Virus record (IMG/VR): IMGVR_UViG_3300015374_000002
Span: 21,790 to 85,789 of that record
Strand: one strand, 5' to 3'
Length of the DNA: 64,000 nt
DNA from: a virus
In this document: one piece after another, positions 23,682 to 30,042 of the stretch
Numbering within the stretch: the stretch's first letter is position 1
How the letters are laid out: every line of letters starts with the position of its first letter
Program-made: the position numbers and the translations under genes
Notes under the pieces: model-generated
Database searches by the model: none
What the model saw: the letters and a program-made list of their open reading frames with translations, nothing else
What the model was told of the DNA's origin: nothing

Positions 23682-23754
23682 TACCCCCGCCGGGATTCGA
23701 ACCCGGATTTCGACGCTTAAAAGGCGCCTACTCTGCCAATTGAGCTACAGGGGC
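23682..23754 (-). tRNA. tRNA-Lys(TTT)
   Basis: Acceptor GCCCCTG/CGGGGGT with wobble pairs, A73, loop CTTTTAA. Confidence 0.9.
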
Positions 23755-23757
23755 ATG

Positions 23758-23901
23758 TCACGCAGGATTGGCGATCACCATCCCGCAGTCCTCACAGTGC
23801 GGCGGCCAGACCAGCCACCCCATCCACTCCTCCGAACGATCCAGTCCCTCCGGAACGATCCTGCCGCCGCACTGCTGACAGTCGGGATAGAACCAGGTCA
23901 T
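23758..23901 (-). CDS. zinc-ribbon mini-protein (47 aa)
   Basis: Two CxxC knuckles (CQQC and CEDC, about 26 residues apart) define a zinc ribbon. ATG 23901 has GGAGG 4 nt upstream; a longer frame runs through tRNA-Arg and is rejected. It lies 4 bp from tRNA-Lys. Confidence 0.72.
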   Translation of the reverse strand: MTWFYPDCQQCGGRIVPEGLDRSEEWMGWLVWPPHCEDCGMVIANPA

Positions 23902-23915
23902 AGACCCTCCGTACG

Positions 23916-23988
23916 TGCGCCGTGAGAGATTCGAACTCCCAACCATCCGGGTAGAAACCGGCCGCGCTATCCATTGCGCCAACGACGC
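23916..23988 (-). tRNA. tRNA-Arg(TCT)
   Basis: Acceptor GCGTCGT/ACGGCGC, A73, loop TTTCTAC. Confidence 0.9.
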
Positions 23989-24016
23989 GAACCTTTCACG
24001 ATCCGAAACGATCGTT

Positions 24017-24199
24017 TCATTCCATCGCCACGCCCGGTCCTAGAACCGGGCAGAACGACACTGGCACCAGCCGCCCGGTGGCCATGTCGCTGCACGCGAG
24101 GCAGATCTCCGCCGGGATCGTGTGGCGGCTTTCCCCGTCGGGCCGGTAGTCGATCGACTCGTGCCAGCCCGACTCCGGGTCGTCCGGGTCATAGCCCAT
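24017..24199 (-). CDS. small hypothetical protein (60 aa)
   Basis: The product begins MGYDPDDPESGWHESIDY and contains CLACSD, a possible metal site. ATG 24199 overlaps the end of the upstream gene and has GATGAGG upstream; ATG 24211 is the alternative. Confidence 0.62.
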   Translation of the reverse strand: MGYDPDDPESGWHESIDYRPDGESRHTIPAEICLACSDMATGRLVPVSFCPVLGPGVAME

Positions 24200-24596
24200 A
24201 TTTCGCCTCATCCTTCACGTACACCATGTAGGCGATCACGCCCGCTTCGTAGGCGGCCCGCCGAGCGTCGGCGTCGGTGTCGTACTTGGTGCCGTCCAAC
24301 GGGTGCCTGATGATGTCGCAGCCGCCTTCGGGCTTGTACTTGATCTGTCTGATACTCAGCTCGATCTTGCCGTCGTCGGCTGCGACCACGGACGGCGAGG
24401 ACATCACCTTGCACAGTCGCGGGAACGACACTCCCCACTCGGCGTGAGTCACTATCGGCGGCCCGCCGTCGGCGTAGGTCGGGAAGCGGCCGTAGGGGGC
24501 TTCATTGAAGGTCCAGATGCGGTAGCGACCGTCGTGCCAGTCGTATTCCTGGCCCTGCATCGGCGGGTAGTCGGTAACGTTCTGTGGCGTGTCCAT
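24189..24596 (-). CDS. hypothetical protein (135 aa)
   Basis: The product is acidic and aromatic-rich (QGQEYDWHDGRYRIWTFNEAPYGRFPTYADGG...), with a late YDTDADARRAAYEAG segment. It is first in a two-gene unit with its own operator and leader hairpin. Family not recognised. Confidence 0.68.
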   Translation of the reverse strand: MDTPQNVTDYPPMQGQEYDWHDGRYRIWTFNEAPYGRFPTYADGGPPIVTHAEWGVSFPRLCKVMSSPSVVAADDGKIELSIRQIKYKPEGGCDIIRHPLDGTKYDTDADARRAAYEAGVIAYMVYVKDEAKYGL

Positions 24597-24608
24597 GGGG
24601 TCCTCCGT

Positions 24609-24654
24609 GGGGGTTGGTCGCTCTCCAACACCCCAAAGATACATCCATTTAGCG
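24609..24654 (-). promoter_or_regulatory. operator/promoter plus GAGCGA-loop hairpin
   Basis: TTGACC (around 24658-24663) is followed by the element GACGCTAAATGGATGTATC with -10 TATCTT. The hairpin GTTGG-AGAGCGA-CCAAC has outer GGGG/CCCC pairs. Confidence 0.72.
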
Positions 24655-24669
24655 TCTTAGGTCAAGGGC

Positions 24670-24758
24670 GGAAAATGGAGGACTCGAACCCCAGGGCCGT
24701 TCACACCAGCCCTCATCCGGTTTAAATCGGCGGCCACCTCCTTGGTGGCGTCATTTTC
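24670..24758 (-). tRNA. class II tRNA-like gene, anticodon uncertain (TAA Leu or TTA)
   Basis: Acceptor GAAAATG/CATTTTC is perfect, and the D-region, long variable arm and T arm (GGGG-TTCGAGT-CCTC) are present. The anticodon loop fits best as 8 nt (ATTTAAAC) on only 3 bp, so TAA (Leu) and TTA (would read UAA) cannot be separated. Discriminator C is unusual for Leu. Confidence 0.5.
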
Positions 24759-24785
24759 CCCCACCGTGTTGAGGGGTGGGTCCAG

Positions 24786-24869
24786 CGGAAGGCGGAAGAC
24801 TCGAACTTCGGCCGCCGCCGACGGCCACGCGGATTCCAGCCGCGTCCCGGCACCTGCCGGTCACCTTCC
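24786..24869 (-). tRNA. tRNA-Ser(GGA)
   Basis: Acceptor GGAAGGT/GCCTTCC, G73, long variable arm, loop CTGGAAT. Confidence 0.92.
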
Positions 24870-24870
24870 A

Positions 24871-24946
24871 TGGTCCTCGGAGCAGGAGTCGAACCTGCCG
24901 TCGCCCGGTTATCAGCCGGGTGCCTTCACCGCTTGGCCACCCGAGG
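24871..24946 (-). tRNA. tRNA-Ile(GAT), CCA encoded
   Basis: Acceptor CCTCGGG/TCCGAGG, A73 and an encoded CCA (24871-24873). Loop CTGATAA. Confidence 0.88.
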
Positions 24947-24950
24947 AAAG

Positions 24951-25035
24951 CGGAGAGGGAGGGTATCGAACCCCCGCCGGTGTGACCCGGGCAGCGGCGT
25001 AGCAAGCCGTCCCATTACCTCTCTGGCACCTCTCC
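24951..25035 (-). tRNA. tRNA-Ser(GCT)
   Basis: Acceptor GGAGAGG/CCTCTCC, G73, long variable arm, loop TTGCTAC. Confidence 0.9.
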
Positions 25036-25037
25036 AC

Positions 25038-25054
25038 GATACTTCCATCTAGCG
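25038..25054 (-). promoter_or_regulatory. operator element before tRNA-Ser(GCT)
   Basis: GGCGCTAGATGGAAGTATC on the minus strand ends 3 bp before the mature 5' end of the tRNA. No good -35 is visible, so it may act as an internal start or a binding site. Confidence 0.5.
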
Positions 25055-25136
25055 CCTGCCGGTGCTACCTTGGAGTGGTACGCCCCTGGTCCGGCTCTGC
25101 ACCGCATCCCGCCAGGGGCACGGCCATTTCTGGGAC

Positions 25137-25211
25137 TGGTGCCGACCCCGGGATTCGAACCCGCCCTACCGCCTTGGCAAGGCGATGTGCGACCGCTGAC
25201 ACTTCACCCAC
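25137..25211 (-). tRNA. tRNA-Gly(GCC), weak acceptor pairing
   Basis: Loop TTGCCAA and good anticodon, D and T arms, with encoded CCA (25137-25139). The acceptor strands GTGGGTG/GGTCGGC pair at only five positions, so the 5' end may be edited, degraded or misplaced. Confidence 0.68.
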
Positions 25212-25213
25212 AA

Positions 25214-25281
25214 GTTCCGTGACCGGTGGACCGACGACTCGGGTGTGGACGGGGCCGGGGCGACCATCCTCCGGTCACGGA
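25214..25281. repeat. spacer hairpin, 12-bp inverted repeat
   Basis: TTCCGTGACCGG and CCGGTCACGGAA bound the Gly-Thr spacer. Confidence 0.75.
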
Positions 25282-25284
25282 AAG

Positions 25285-25354
25285 AGCCCAACCCCGGAGT
25301 CGAACCGGGCAGGCCGTTCGTACCAAGAACGGGTGCACACCAGGTGCGAAGGGC
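25285..25354 (-). tRNA. tRNA-Thr(GGT) with tandem U-U acceptor mismatches
   Basis: Loop TTGGTAC. Acceptor GCCCTTC/GTTGGGC has two adjacent T-T oppositions at pairs 5 and 6. The D loop is short. Confidence 0.68.
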
Positions 25355-25365
25355 AAACGGGTAGG

Positions 25366-25398
25366 GGTGTCCGGGCCGTGAACGCCCGGCCCGGACAC
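25366..25398. repeat. spacer hairpin, 12-bp inverted repeat
   Basis: GTGTCCGGGCCG and CGGCCCGGACAC with an 8-nt loop between tRNA-Thr(GGT) and tRNA-Gln(TTG). Confidence 0.75.
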
Positions 25399-25405
25399 CA
25401 CCGCT

Positions 25406-25474
25406 CTGGGATCAGGAATCGAACCTGAGCAAACCGGAACCAAAATCCGGCCGCCGAGCCAGCACGGCATCCCA
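25406..25474 (-). tRNA. tRNA-Gln(TTG)
   Basis: Acceptor TGGGATG/GATCCCA, G73, loop TTTTGGT. Confidence 0.88.
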
Positions 25475-25481
25475 GAATGCG

Positions 25482-25552
25482 AGCCCAAGGGCGGAATCGA
25501 ACCGCCTCGAACGCCTTACGGGGGCGCTGCTCTGCCAGTGAGCTACAAGGGC
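25482..25552 (-). tRNA. tRNA-Thr(CGT) with C33 and acceptor mismatches
   Basis: Loop CCCGTAA gives CGT but has C33. Acceptor GCCCTTG/CTTGGGC has the same two T-T oppositions as tRNA-Thr(GGT). Confidence 0.7.
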
Positions 25553-25567
25553 GTGACCCCGAAGGGC

Positions 25568-26245
25568 CTACATGTCCGGCCGGGGCTGAAACTCCGGCCT
25601 GGAGCTGATCTCCTCAACCCAGTCCGACAGGGAGATCTCTTCGCCGGAGCCACTATAGAAGGCGAGATCGTCCACCTTCGCATGCAGTTCCACGTCATGC
25701 GGCATTGGCAGGATGCCTTCTGCTTCGGCGGTGTCGCGGTGCTTAACGACCGCGAAGGCGAGGCGGAACAGGGTGTCCTGGTTCCGTTTGCGCTTGTCCG
25801 GATTAGGTTCTGCCGGATGCCTGCCGTTCAGCTTGTTCGGCCCGGAGGCTGCGCGGATCCGTTTGATGTCGGAATGCCGCAAGCTGATGATCTGCTTGTC
25901 TTTGAGGATTTTCGTACGCCACAGGTCATATTCGCCCTTGGCGGCGAAATACTTGCGTTTCCCCTCTTCGCCCAGATTCCAGCACTGCTGATGGTAGGAG
26001 TCCATCTCTGCTCTCCGCGTCGCGATCTGGTCGTCCAGGGCACGCAGCAGACGAACCAGAGCCTGCTCGGTCCGTTCGATCAGCGACGGCCCGGAGAGCA
26101 TCCCCCAAAGCTGTTGACGCTTTTCGGTCACCGAGACGTCGTCGTGGCGACGAGGGTCGGGATAGCCGATGTTTTGACGGATCAGCAGGTCGAAGCCTTC
26201 AGGCTCCAGCTCTTGAATGGCGGCAAGGCTCACGGGGATGGCCAT
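25568..26245 (-). CDS. hypothetical helical protein (225 aa)
   Basis: Mostly helical and charged, with blocks such as RTEQALVRLLRALDDQIATRRAEMDSY and KYFAAKGEYDLWRTKILKD, and a basic middle (NPDKRKRNQD). ATG 26245 is chosen because the longer frame crosses tRNA-Leu(AAG). It is the largest protein gene in the tRNA array. Function not recognised. Confidence 0.68.
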   Translation of the reverse strand: MAIPVSLAAIQELEPEGFDLLIRQNIGYPDPRRHDDVSVTEKRQQLWGMLSGPSLIERTEQALVRLLRALDDQIATRRAEMDSYHQQCWNLGEEGKRKYFAAKGEYDLWRTKILKDKQIISLRHSDIKRIRAASGPNKLNGRHPAEPNPDKRKRNQDTLFRLAFAVVKHRDTAEAEGILPMPHDVELHAKVDDLAFYSGSGEEISLSDWVEEISSRPEFQPRPDM

Positions 26246-26320
26246 GGGTGGCGTGTTCCTTCTTCCGGGGGTTGCCGTCCCGGCGCCGGACAAGACACCG
26301 GGACGATCCTGTGTGGTGCG

Positions 26321-26393
26321 TGCGCCCGCCGGGACTCGAACCCGGATCATCCGCATCCTTAGTGCGACGCCTCTGCCATTGGGCCACAAGCGC
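26321..26393 (-). tRNA. tRNA-Leu(AAG), class I shape
   Basis: Acceptor GCGCTTG/CGGGCGC, A73, loop CTAAGGA. The variable loop is short, unlike normal bacterial Leu tRNAs. It resembles the tRNA at 27736 in D and anticodon arms. Confidence 0.72.
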
Positions 26394-26429
26394 TTCAGGA
26401 CGGTTCTACAGGCCGCCACCGACAAAACG

Positions 26430-26498
26430 AGCCGCCCCCCGGAATCGAACCGGGCCTACCCCCTTACAAGGGGGGCGTCGCATCCATGGCGCGGCGGC
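26430..26498 (-). tRNA. tRNA-Thr(TGT)
   Basis: Loop CTTGTAA on a CCCCC/GGGGG stem. Six acceptor pairs. Confidence 0.8.
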
Positions 26499-26505
26499 AG
26501 ACGGA

Positions 26506-26818
26506 AGAGGGTGGCGACGGAAAGGATTCTGCAGCCAAACCGCCCAACCAGCCCGGCGGTCTCCTTCCCGTTCTTCTGTGGCTGTCCACGCCACCCCCGT
26601 GTGGACCCGGCGGGATTCGAACCCGCATCTCCGGCTCTCCCTATGACGCACACCGCCCCCGGACGGAGGTGGCCACCTCGTATCCGGATCGCGCGGTCAC
26701 GCCCGATTGAGTTACGGGCCCTGGCAGATGATGGCGACGAGGGGGACAAAGCCTCCAAAGCGCCCAACCAGCCCGGCGCGCTCCCTCTCGTCCTTCTGCG
26801 GCTGTCCACGCCACCACC
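26506..26818. repeat. duplicated spacer (about 90 bp direct repeat)
   Basis: 26506-26597 and 26729-26818 are clear copies (shared blocks CGCCCAACCAGCCCGGCG, GGCTGTCCACGCCACC). They flank the insertion-bearing tRNA and show that the array grew by duplication of tRNA plus spacer. Confidence 0.75.
26602..26721 (-). tRNA. tRNA-like gene with about 42 nt inserted in the anticodon loop
   Basis: The ends pair as a full acceptor (GGGCCCG/CGGGTCC, A73) and the T arm is canonical (GCGGG-TTCGAAT-CCCGC). TCCGG and CCGGA form an anticodon stem, but its loop is 49 nt and contains a palindromic GGTGGCCACC. Total length 120 nt. The isotype cannot be read. Too short for a group I intron. Confidence 0.5.
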
Positions 26819-26823
26819 TGAGC

Positions 26824-26894
26824 TGTCGGGCGGAGAATCGAACTCCGGCCGCCCCTCGCGCGAGGAGAACGACCCTGCCACACGTCTCAACGAC
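26824..26894 (-). tRNA. tRNA-Ala(CGC), degenerate acceptor
   Basis: Anticodon stem TTCTC/GAGGG with loop CTCGCGC gives CGC. T arm CGGAG/CTCCG is good. Only four acceptor pairs (GTCG/CGAC). Confidence 0.55.
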
Positions 26895-26986
26895 GCGACC
26901 CGACACCGTGACGGTTCCTCCGGATCACCTCGGGAGCAGCCGACAAGCCCGAGAGGGCGGGAGCGACCCTATTCGGTACCCTTCCG

Positions 26987-27089
26987 TCGCGAGCCGGTGC
27001 GGACTCGAACCGCCGTTGACCGTCACCGGCCGTCCCCACTCGCGACGCGGGGACGGTCGGCCGCCGGAGTCGAACCGGCATACCCAATG
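26987..27089 (-). other. tRNA remnants: two isolated T arms
   Basis: Two T-arm sequences (GCGG-TTCGAGT-CCGC and CCGG-TTCGACT-CCGG) occur without room for complete cloverleaves. Inverted repeats CTCGCGAC/GTCGCGAG and CCGTCCCC/GGGGACGG link the segments. Probably decayed or spacer-converted tRNAs. Confidence 0.45.
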
Positions 27090-27159
27090 CTCCCGGACCA
27101 GGAATCGAACCTAGAGACACAGGGGCCAGAACCCTGCTGACGGCCACCGCCATCCGGGA
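27090..27159 (-). tRNA. tRNA-Gln(CTG)
   Basis: Perfect acceptor TCCCGGA/TCCGGGA, G73, loop TTCTGGC. Confidence 0.9.
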
Positions 27160-27162
27160 AGG

Positions 27163-27209
27163 AGCAGACCCGGTTGCAGCCGGGCCCGCCAATTATCCGC
27201 CTGCTCTAC
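27163..27209. repeat. spacer hairpin
   Basis: GAGCAG/CTGCTC arms enclose a CCCGG-TTGCAG-CCGGG hairpin next to tRNA-Gln(CTG). Confidence 0.6.
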
Positions 27210-27221
27210 GGACGGGCAAAT

Positions 27222-27650
27222 CTACCAGGAGTCCCACACGCCGAAGTGGCGGTGGCGCGGGTCCGGGGATTCGACGTCCCAGGCGGCCTGTACGGCATCC
27301 TGGGCGCCTCGCAGCATCTTGCCGACCTCCCGGCCAACGGCCCGATCGGCAGCGCGCAGGGCGCGTTCCTGACGGTTGGAGATGCCGCCGATCACGTGCC
27401 CCAGGTTGAAGGTACGCGGGTAGGTGCCCGCCTCCAGGCGGCGGGTCACCCGGTCCGGGCGCGGACGGTGCCCGGCGCGCTCAGCCTGGGCCAGCGCGGC
27501 GGCGCTGTAGCGCAGCGCGGACCGGATCTCGTTGGCGGTGCTCGGGTAGGTGGCACGCCACCAGGCGAAGATGTAGAGGCGACCGTCGGCGTCGTAACGC
27601 CGGGTGCCAGTGCGGTGGTTGTAGGGGACGTGGTGAACAGTACGGGACAT
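27222..27650 (-). CDS. hypothetical basic protein (142 aa)
   Basis: The product is Arg/His-rich (MSRTVHHVPYNHRTGTRRYDADGRLY...) with an Ala-rich helix in the middle and an aromatic C-terminus. GGAG lies 6 nt before ATG 27650. It is flanked by tRNA-Gln(CTG) and tRNA-Leu(CAA). Basic composition suggests nucleic acid binding, which is inference only. Confidence 0.66.
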   Translation of the reverse strand: MSRTVHHVPYNHRTGTRRYDADGRLYIFAWWRATYPSTANEIRSALRYSAAALAQAERAGHRPRPDRVTRRLEAGTYPRTFNLGHVIGGISNRQERALRAADRAVGREVGKMLRGAQDAVQAAWDVESPDPRHRHFGVWDSW

Positions 27651-27735
27651 TCGGACTCCGACGTGCGGGCCCGCCCCGGATGGGCAAGCCGTCTACGTCT
27701 CACCCGCCGTGAACATCACATTCGCCTCCTTCGCG

Positions 27736-27808
27736 TAGGGGTGGCCGGATTTGAACCGGCATCATCCGCATTTTGAATGCGGCGCCTCTGCCGTTGGACT
27801 ACACCCCC
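27736..27808 (-). tRNA. tRNA-Leu(CAA), class I shape
   Basis: Acceptor GGGGGTG/CACCCCT, A73, loop TTCAAAA on CCGCA/TGCGG. The variable loop is 5 nt. Confidence 0.8.
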
Positions 27809-27809
27809 G

Positions 27810-27881
27810 TGCGCCGTCAGGGACTCGAACCCTGCTCTCTCGATTAAGAGTCGAGTGCATAACCATCCATGCTCACGGCGC
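27810..27881 (-). tRNA. tRNA-Lys(CTT)
   Basis: Perfect acceptor GCGCCGT/ACGGCGC, A73, loop CTCTTAA. It starts 1 bp from tRNA-Leu(CAA). Confidence 0.92.
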
Positions 27882-27989
27882 TTTCCGTCCGGCCGGTTAG
27901 CGTCGGCCTGCCGGACGATCCCTGACCCGCCCGGGGGACGCCAATCCCGCCGGTGCAGTATCAGGGCACCCCACCCAAGTGGGGTGTAG

Positions 27990-28060
27990 AGCCGTACCGG
28001 AGAGTCGAACTCCGCTCCCCGCGTTGGAAGCGCGGGACATCGCCACAATGCTTGTACGGC
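27990..28060 (-). tRNA. tRNA-Gly(TCC)
   Basis: Perfect acceptor GCCGTAC/GTACGGC, U73, loop CTTCCAA. Confidence 0.9.
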
Positions 28061-28063
28061 ATG

Positions 28064-28129
28064 GGGACCAGGCGGGGAATCGAACCCCGCTTTCCTAGGA
28101 TTTCCGTGCCCTTTCCGGGGGCCTGGTCC
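28064..28129 (-). tRNA. tRNA-like gene, anticodon not assignable
   Basis: Perfect acceptor GGACCAG/CTGGTCC, strong T arm (GGGG-TTCGATT-CCCC) and a D arm. The anticodon segment (GGAAATCCTAGGAAA) forms no normal stem. Probably a decayed gene. Confidence 0.5.
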
Positions 28130-28295
28130 ACGGCGGGAAACGGCCCGGGTGCCCACGAGTGATCAGCTCGCAAACACTGACGGTATCCGTAGGGGTTTCC
28201 CCCTTTCCGATCCGGTTCATCCCGCGTGCTCGACGACGCTCCGGATCCCCCTTCGCTGGCAACCCAGCTACTAAGTTCACCTGCACCGTCGTGCG

Positions 28296-28367
28296 TGGCT
28301 CCCCAGAGAGTCGAACTCTGTCCTCTGGATCTTCAGTCCGGCGCTCATCCCCATGAGCTTGAGAGCC
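28296..28367 (-). tRNA. tRNA-Phe(GAA)
   Basis: Acceptor GGCTCTC/GGGAGCC, A73, loop CTGAAGA. Confidence 0.92.
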
Positions 28368-28392
28368 TTTCGATCTCACCCGGCCGCAGAAG

Positions 28393-28536
28393 CTAGTGGT
28401 CGGGTGTCTTGTTCTCGTCGTCTATGACGCGTGTGGCCGCTGCCGCTGTGGCATCCTTCTTGGCCGCTATCCGCTTATTGATCTCTCTTATGTCTGCCTC
28501 GATCTCACGCAGTTCGCGTGCCTTTCGTCCGAACAT
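28393..28536 (-). CDS. small helical protein (47 aa)
   Basis: A single charged helix, MFGRKARELREIEADIREIN followed by a KRIAAKKD segment, then an acidic tail. GGAGG lies 4 nt before ATG 28536. Coiled-coil pairing is likely. Confidence 0.65.
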   Translation of the reverse strand: MFGRKARELREIEADIREINKRIAAKKDATAAAATRVIDDENKTPDH

Positions 28537-28581
28537 GTCGCCTCCTGGCTAGGGGGGTGTCAACCTGGCGGGGAATTTTCG

Positions 28582-28800
28582 TTACGGTGCCTGGTCGAAG
28601 TATCGGCGGCCACGTTCGAACGCCGTCGTCCGATGTACGCCGTGCACGCCCTCCGTTGCCGCCAGGACGCGTCCCAGCGCCGTCTTGTAGGCGCTACGGG
28701 CGGTCGCCGCTCCAGGGAGTGGCCCGTCCGCGTTGTTGACTCTGGCGTCTTCACGGGCGATGTCAGCCAGCAGGTCTTCAACAAGCTTCTGTATGTCCAT
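28582..28800 (-). CDS. hypothetical protein (72 aa)
   Basis: An acidic N-terminal helix (MDIQKLVEDLLADIARED) followed by an Ala/Arg-rich part. ATG 28800 has AGGAG upstream and a GAGCGA hairpin. Not recognised. Confidence 0.65.
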   Translation of the reverse strand: MDIQKLVEDLLADIAREDARVNNADGPLPGAATARSAYKTALGRVLAATEGVHGVHRTTAFERGRRYFDQAP

Positions 28801-28811
28801 GGTTCTCCTGT

Positions 28812-28826
28812 CGGGTCGCTCTCCCG
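28812..28826 (-). promoter_or_regulatory. GAGCGA-loop 5' hairpin
   Basis: CGGG-AGAGCGA-CCCG on the minus strand before the gene at 28582; no promoter element beside it. Confidence 0.6.
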
Positions 28827-28930
28827 TTGGGTGGTGGGCTGCTGTACAGCGCCGCCCACCAGGCGCTCCCCCGCACGGCCGTGCGGGGGCCGGTCACCCA
28901 TACTCGATGACTTTCAGGTGATTCCGGACG

Positions 28931-29002
28931 TACCCGCGACAGGATTCGAACCTGCATCCTCGACGTTCGTAGCGTCGCGCTCATCCATTGAGCTACACGG
29001 GC
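28931..29002 (-). tRNA. tRNA-Arg(ACG)
   Basis: Acceptor GCCCGTG/CGCGGGT, A73, loop CTACGAA. Confidence 0.9.
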
Positions 29003-29008
29003 ATGATG

Positions 29009-29074
29009 CACGACAGGGCCAGGGACTTCCGTCGCAATGCGTGTTACCGCTCTTCCAGCCCTGCCGTGCACGAT
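29009..29074. repeat. spacer inverted repeat
   Basis: TGCACGACAGGGC and GCCCTGCCGTGCA (one mismatch in 13) fold the spacer after tRNA-Arg(ACG). Confidence 0.65.
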
Positions 29075-29121
29075 CTCCTGGCCGACCACGCGGGCGTCTC
29101 ACCCCGCGACCGGACCCCCAC

Positions 29122-29349
29122 CTAACCGGCCAGGTCGTTCTCACCGCCCAGTGCGGCGCATTCCGTGCACGGGCGCGTCCTCAGCGGACCAGGCCGCCAG
29201 AACAGGATCAGCGCCCCGAACGGCGGAATGATCGCCGCTATGGACGGGTTGCAGAACTCGTCCTCACCCTTGAAAATCGTTGGCTTCCACCAGCAGGTGA
29301 GCGTGGTGGGCGACCACCACATCAGGCGGCCGATGTTGAACTGCTTCAC
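29122..29349 (-). CDS. hydrophobic small protein (75 aa)
   Basis: Trp-rich N-terminus (MKQFNIGRLMWWSPTTLTCWW), a hydrophobic stretch (SIAAIIPPFGALILFW) that could span a membrane, and a terminal CTEC. Function unknown. Confidence 0.6.
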   Translation of the reverse strand: MKQFNIGRLMWWSPTTLTCWWKPTIFKGEDEFCNPSIAAIIPPFGALILFWRPGPLRTRPCTECAALGGENDLAG

Positions 29350-29376
29350 ACTCGCCTTTCGGATCAGCCGGGAAGG

Positions 29377-29550
29377 TCACTTCTTGTTGTTGATCTTTGC
29401 GCTACGGGCGACCGTCCTGGCCCGCTCGTAATGCGCATCCGACTCCGCCTTGTCGCCGTCCAGCTCCGCGATGAAACCCTTCGCGGCATGCTTGGCGACC
29501 TGGTCAAGCTGCTTGTCGGTCAACTTCCCATACTCCGCATTGCCCGCCAT
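29377..29550 (-). CDS. small charged protein (57 aa)
   Basis: Lys/Asp/Ala-rich helical protein, MAGNAEYGKLTDKQLDQVAK at the start. ATG 29550 follows AGGAGG; a GAGCGA hairpin precedes it. Confidence 0.66.
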   Translation of the reverse strand: MAGNAEYGKLTDKQLDQVAKHAAKGFIAELDGDKAESDAHYERARTVARSAKINNKK

Positions 29551-29567
29551 GGGCGCCTCCTGTGAGA

Positions 29568-29590
29568 CTCCCGAGTCGCTCAACCGGGAG
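29568..29590 (-). promoter_or_regulatory. GAGCGA-loop 5' hairpin
   Basis: CTCCCG-GTTGAGCGACT-CGGGAG, a perfect 6-bp stem. Confidence 0.62.
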
Positions 29591-29718
29591 AAGGTGCGGG
29601 TGCCGCTTCACTACGGCCTAGGCCACGACCGACCGGCTTTCTCCGCAACGCGTACGCTTCGCCGACCAGCCTCCCAAGGGCCAGAGCCCGGGGTAAGGGT
29701 TCCCGGGCGCTCCCGCCG

Positions 29719-29873
29719 TCCCTGGTGCTGGATTCGAACCAGCAACTTCCGCCCCCGTATTCGGGATTACCCGGCCAGGTCCCCGCCCTGCCCGACTAGT
29801 ACGGGCTGAACGGTTTACCCCTGACAAACGGGCCCCGGCGGGACGATGCCTCTACCAATTGGGCTACCCAGGG
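29719..29873 (-). tRNA. tRNA-like gene with about 78 nt inserted in the anticodon loop
   Basis: The 5' part is a normal acceptor and D arm (CCCTGGG, then GCCC-AATTGGTAGA-GGC). The 3' part is a normal T arm and acceptor (CCAGGG, A73). CCGCC and GGCGG can form the anticodon stem. The insert's ends can also pair (GTCCC-CGCC region with GGCG-GGAC), forming a closed helix. Total 155 nt. Isotype unreadable. Confidence 0.5.
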
Positions 29874-29875
29874 CT

Positions 29876-29902
29876 GGAGTGAGGCGTGATGTGCCTCACT
29901 CT
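29876..29902. repeat. spacer hairpin
   Basis: GAGTGAGGC and GCCTCACTC form a 9-bp stem between the insertion-bearing tRNA and tRNA-Arg(CCG). Confidence 0.65.
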
Positions 29903-29906
29903 CGCG

Positions 29907-29982
29907 TACCCGCAGCAGGATTCGAACCTGCACCATGCCCCACTCCGGAGGTGGGTGCCCTGTCCAGTTGGGCGATACGGGC
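29907..29982 (-). tRNA. tRNA-Arg(CCG), copy 1
   Basis: Acceptor GCCCGTA/TGCGGGT, A73, loop CTCCGGA. Confidence 0.88.
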
Positions 29983-29986
29983 GTGC

Positions 29987-30033
29987 GTCAGATCGTGGAC
30001 GCCTGTCGAGGGTCGAACCGGCTCACGATCTGA
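29987..30033. repeat. 11-bp inverted repeat enclosing a T-arm-like segment, copy 1
   Basis: GTCAGATCGTG and CACGATCTGAC enclose a GGTTCGACCC segment. A related element follows the second tRNA-Arg(CCG). Confidence 0.65.
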
Positions 30034-30042
30034 CTTGCGACG

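Noticed and set aside
25204-27192. Many 60-300 aa frames inside the tRNA array
   Set aside because: They run through tRNA genes and show the repeated AGFEPA- or SNPA-type translations of T arms, so they are not proteins.
26602-29873. Group I introns in the two oversized tRNAs
   Set aside because: Insertions of about 42 and 78 nt are far below the size of a group I core.
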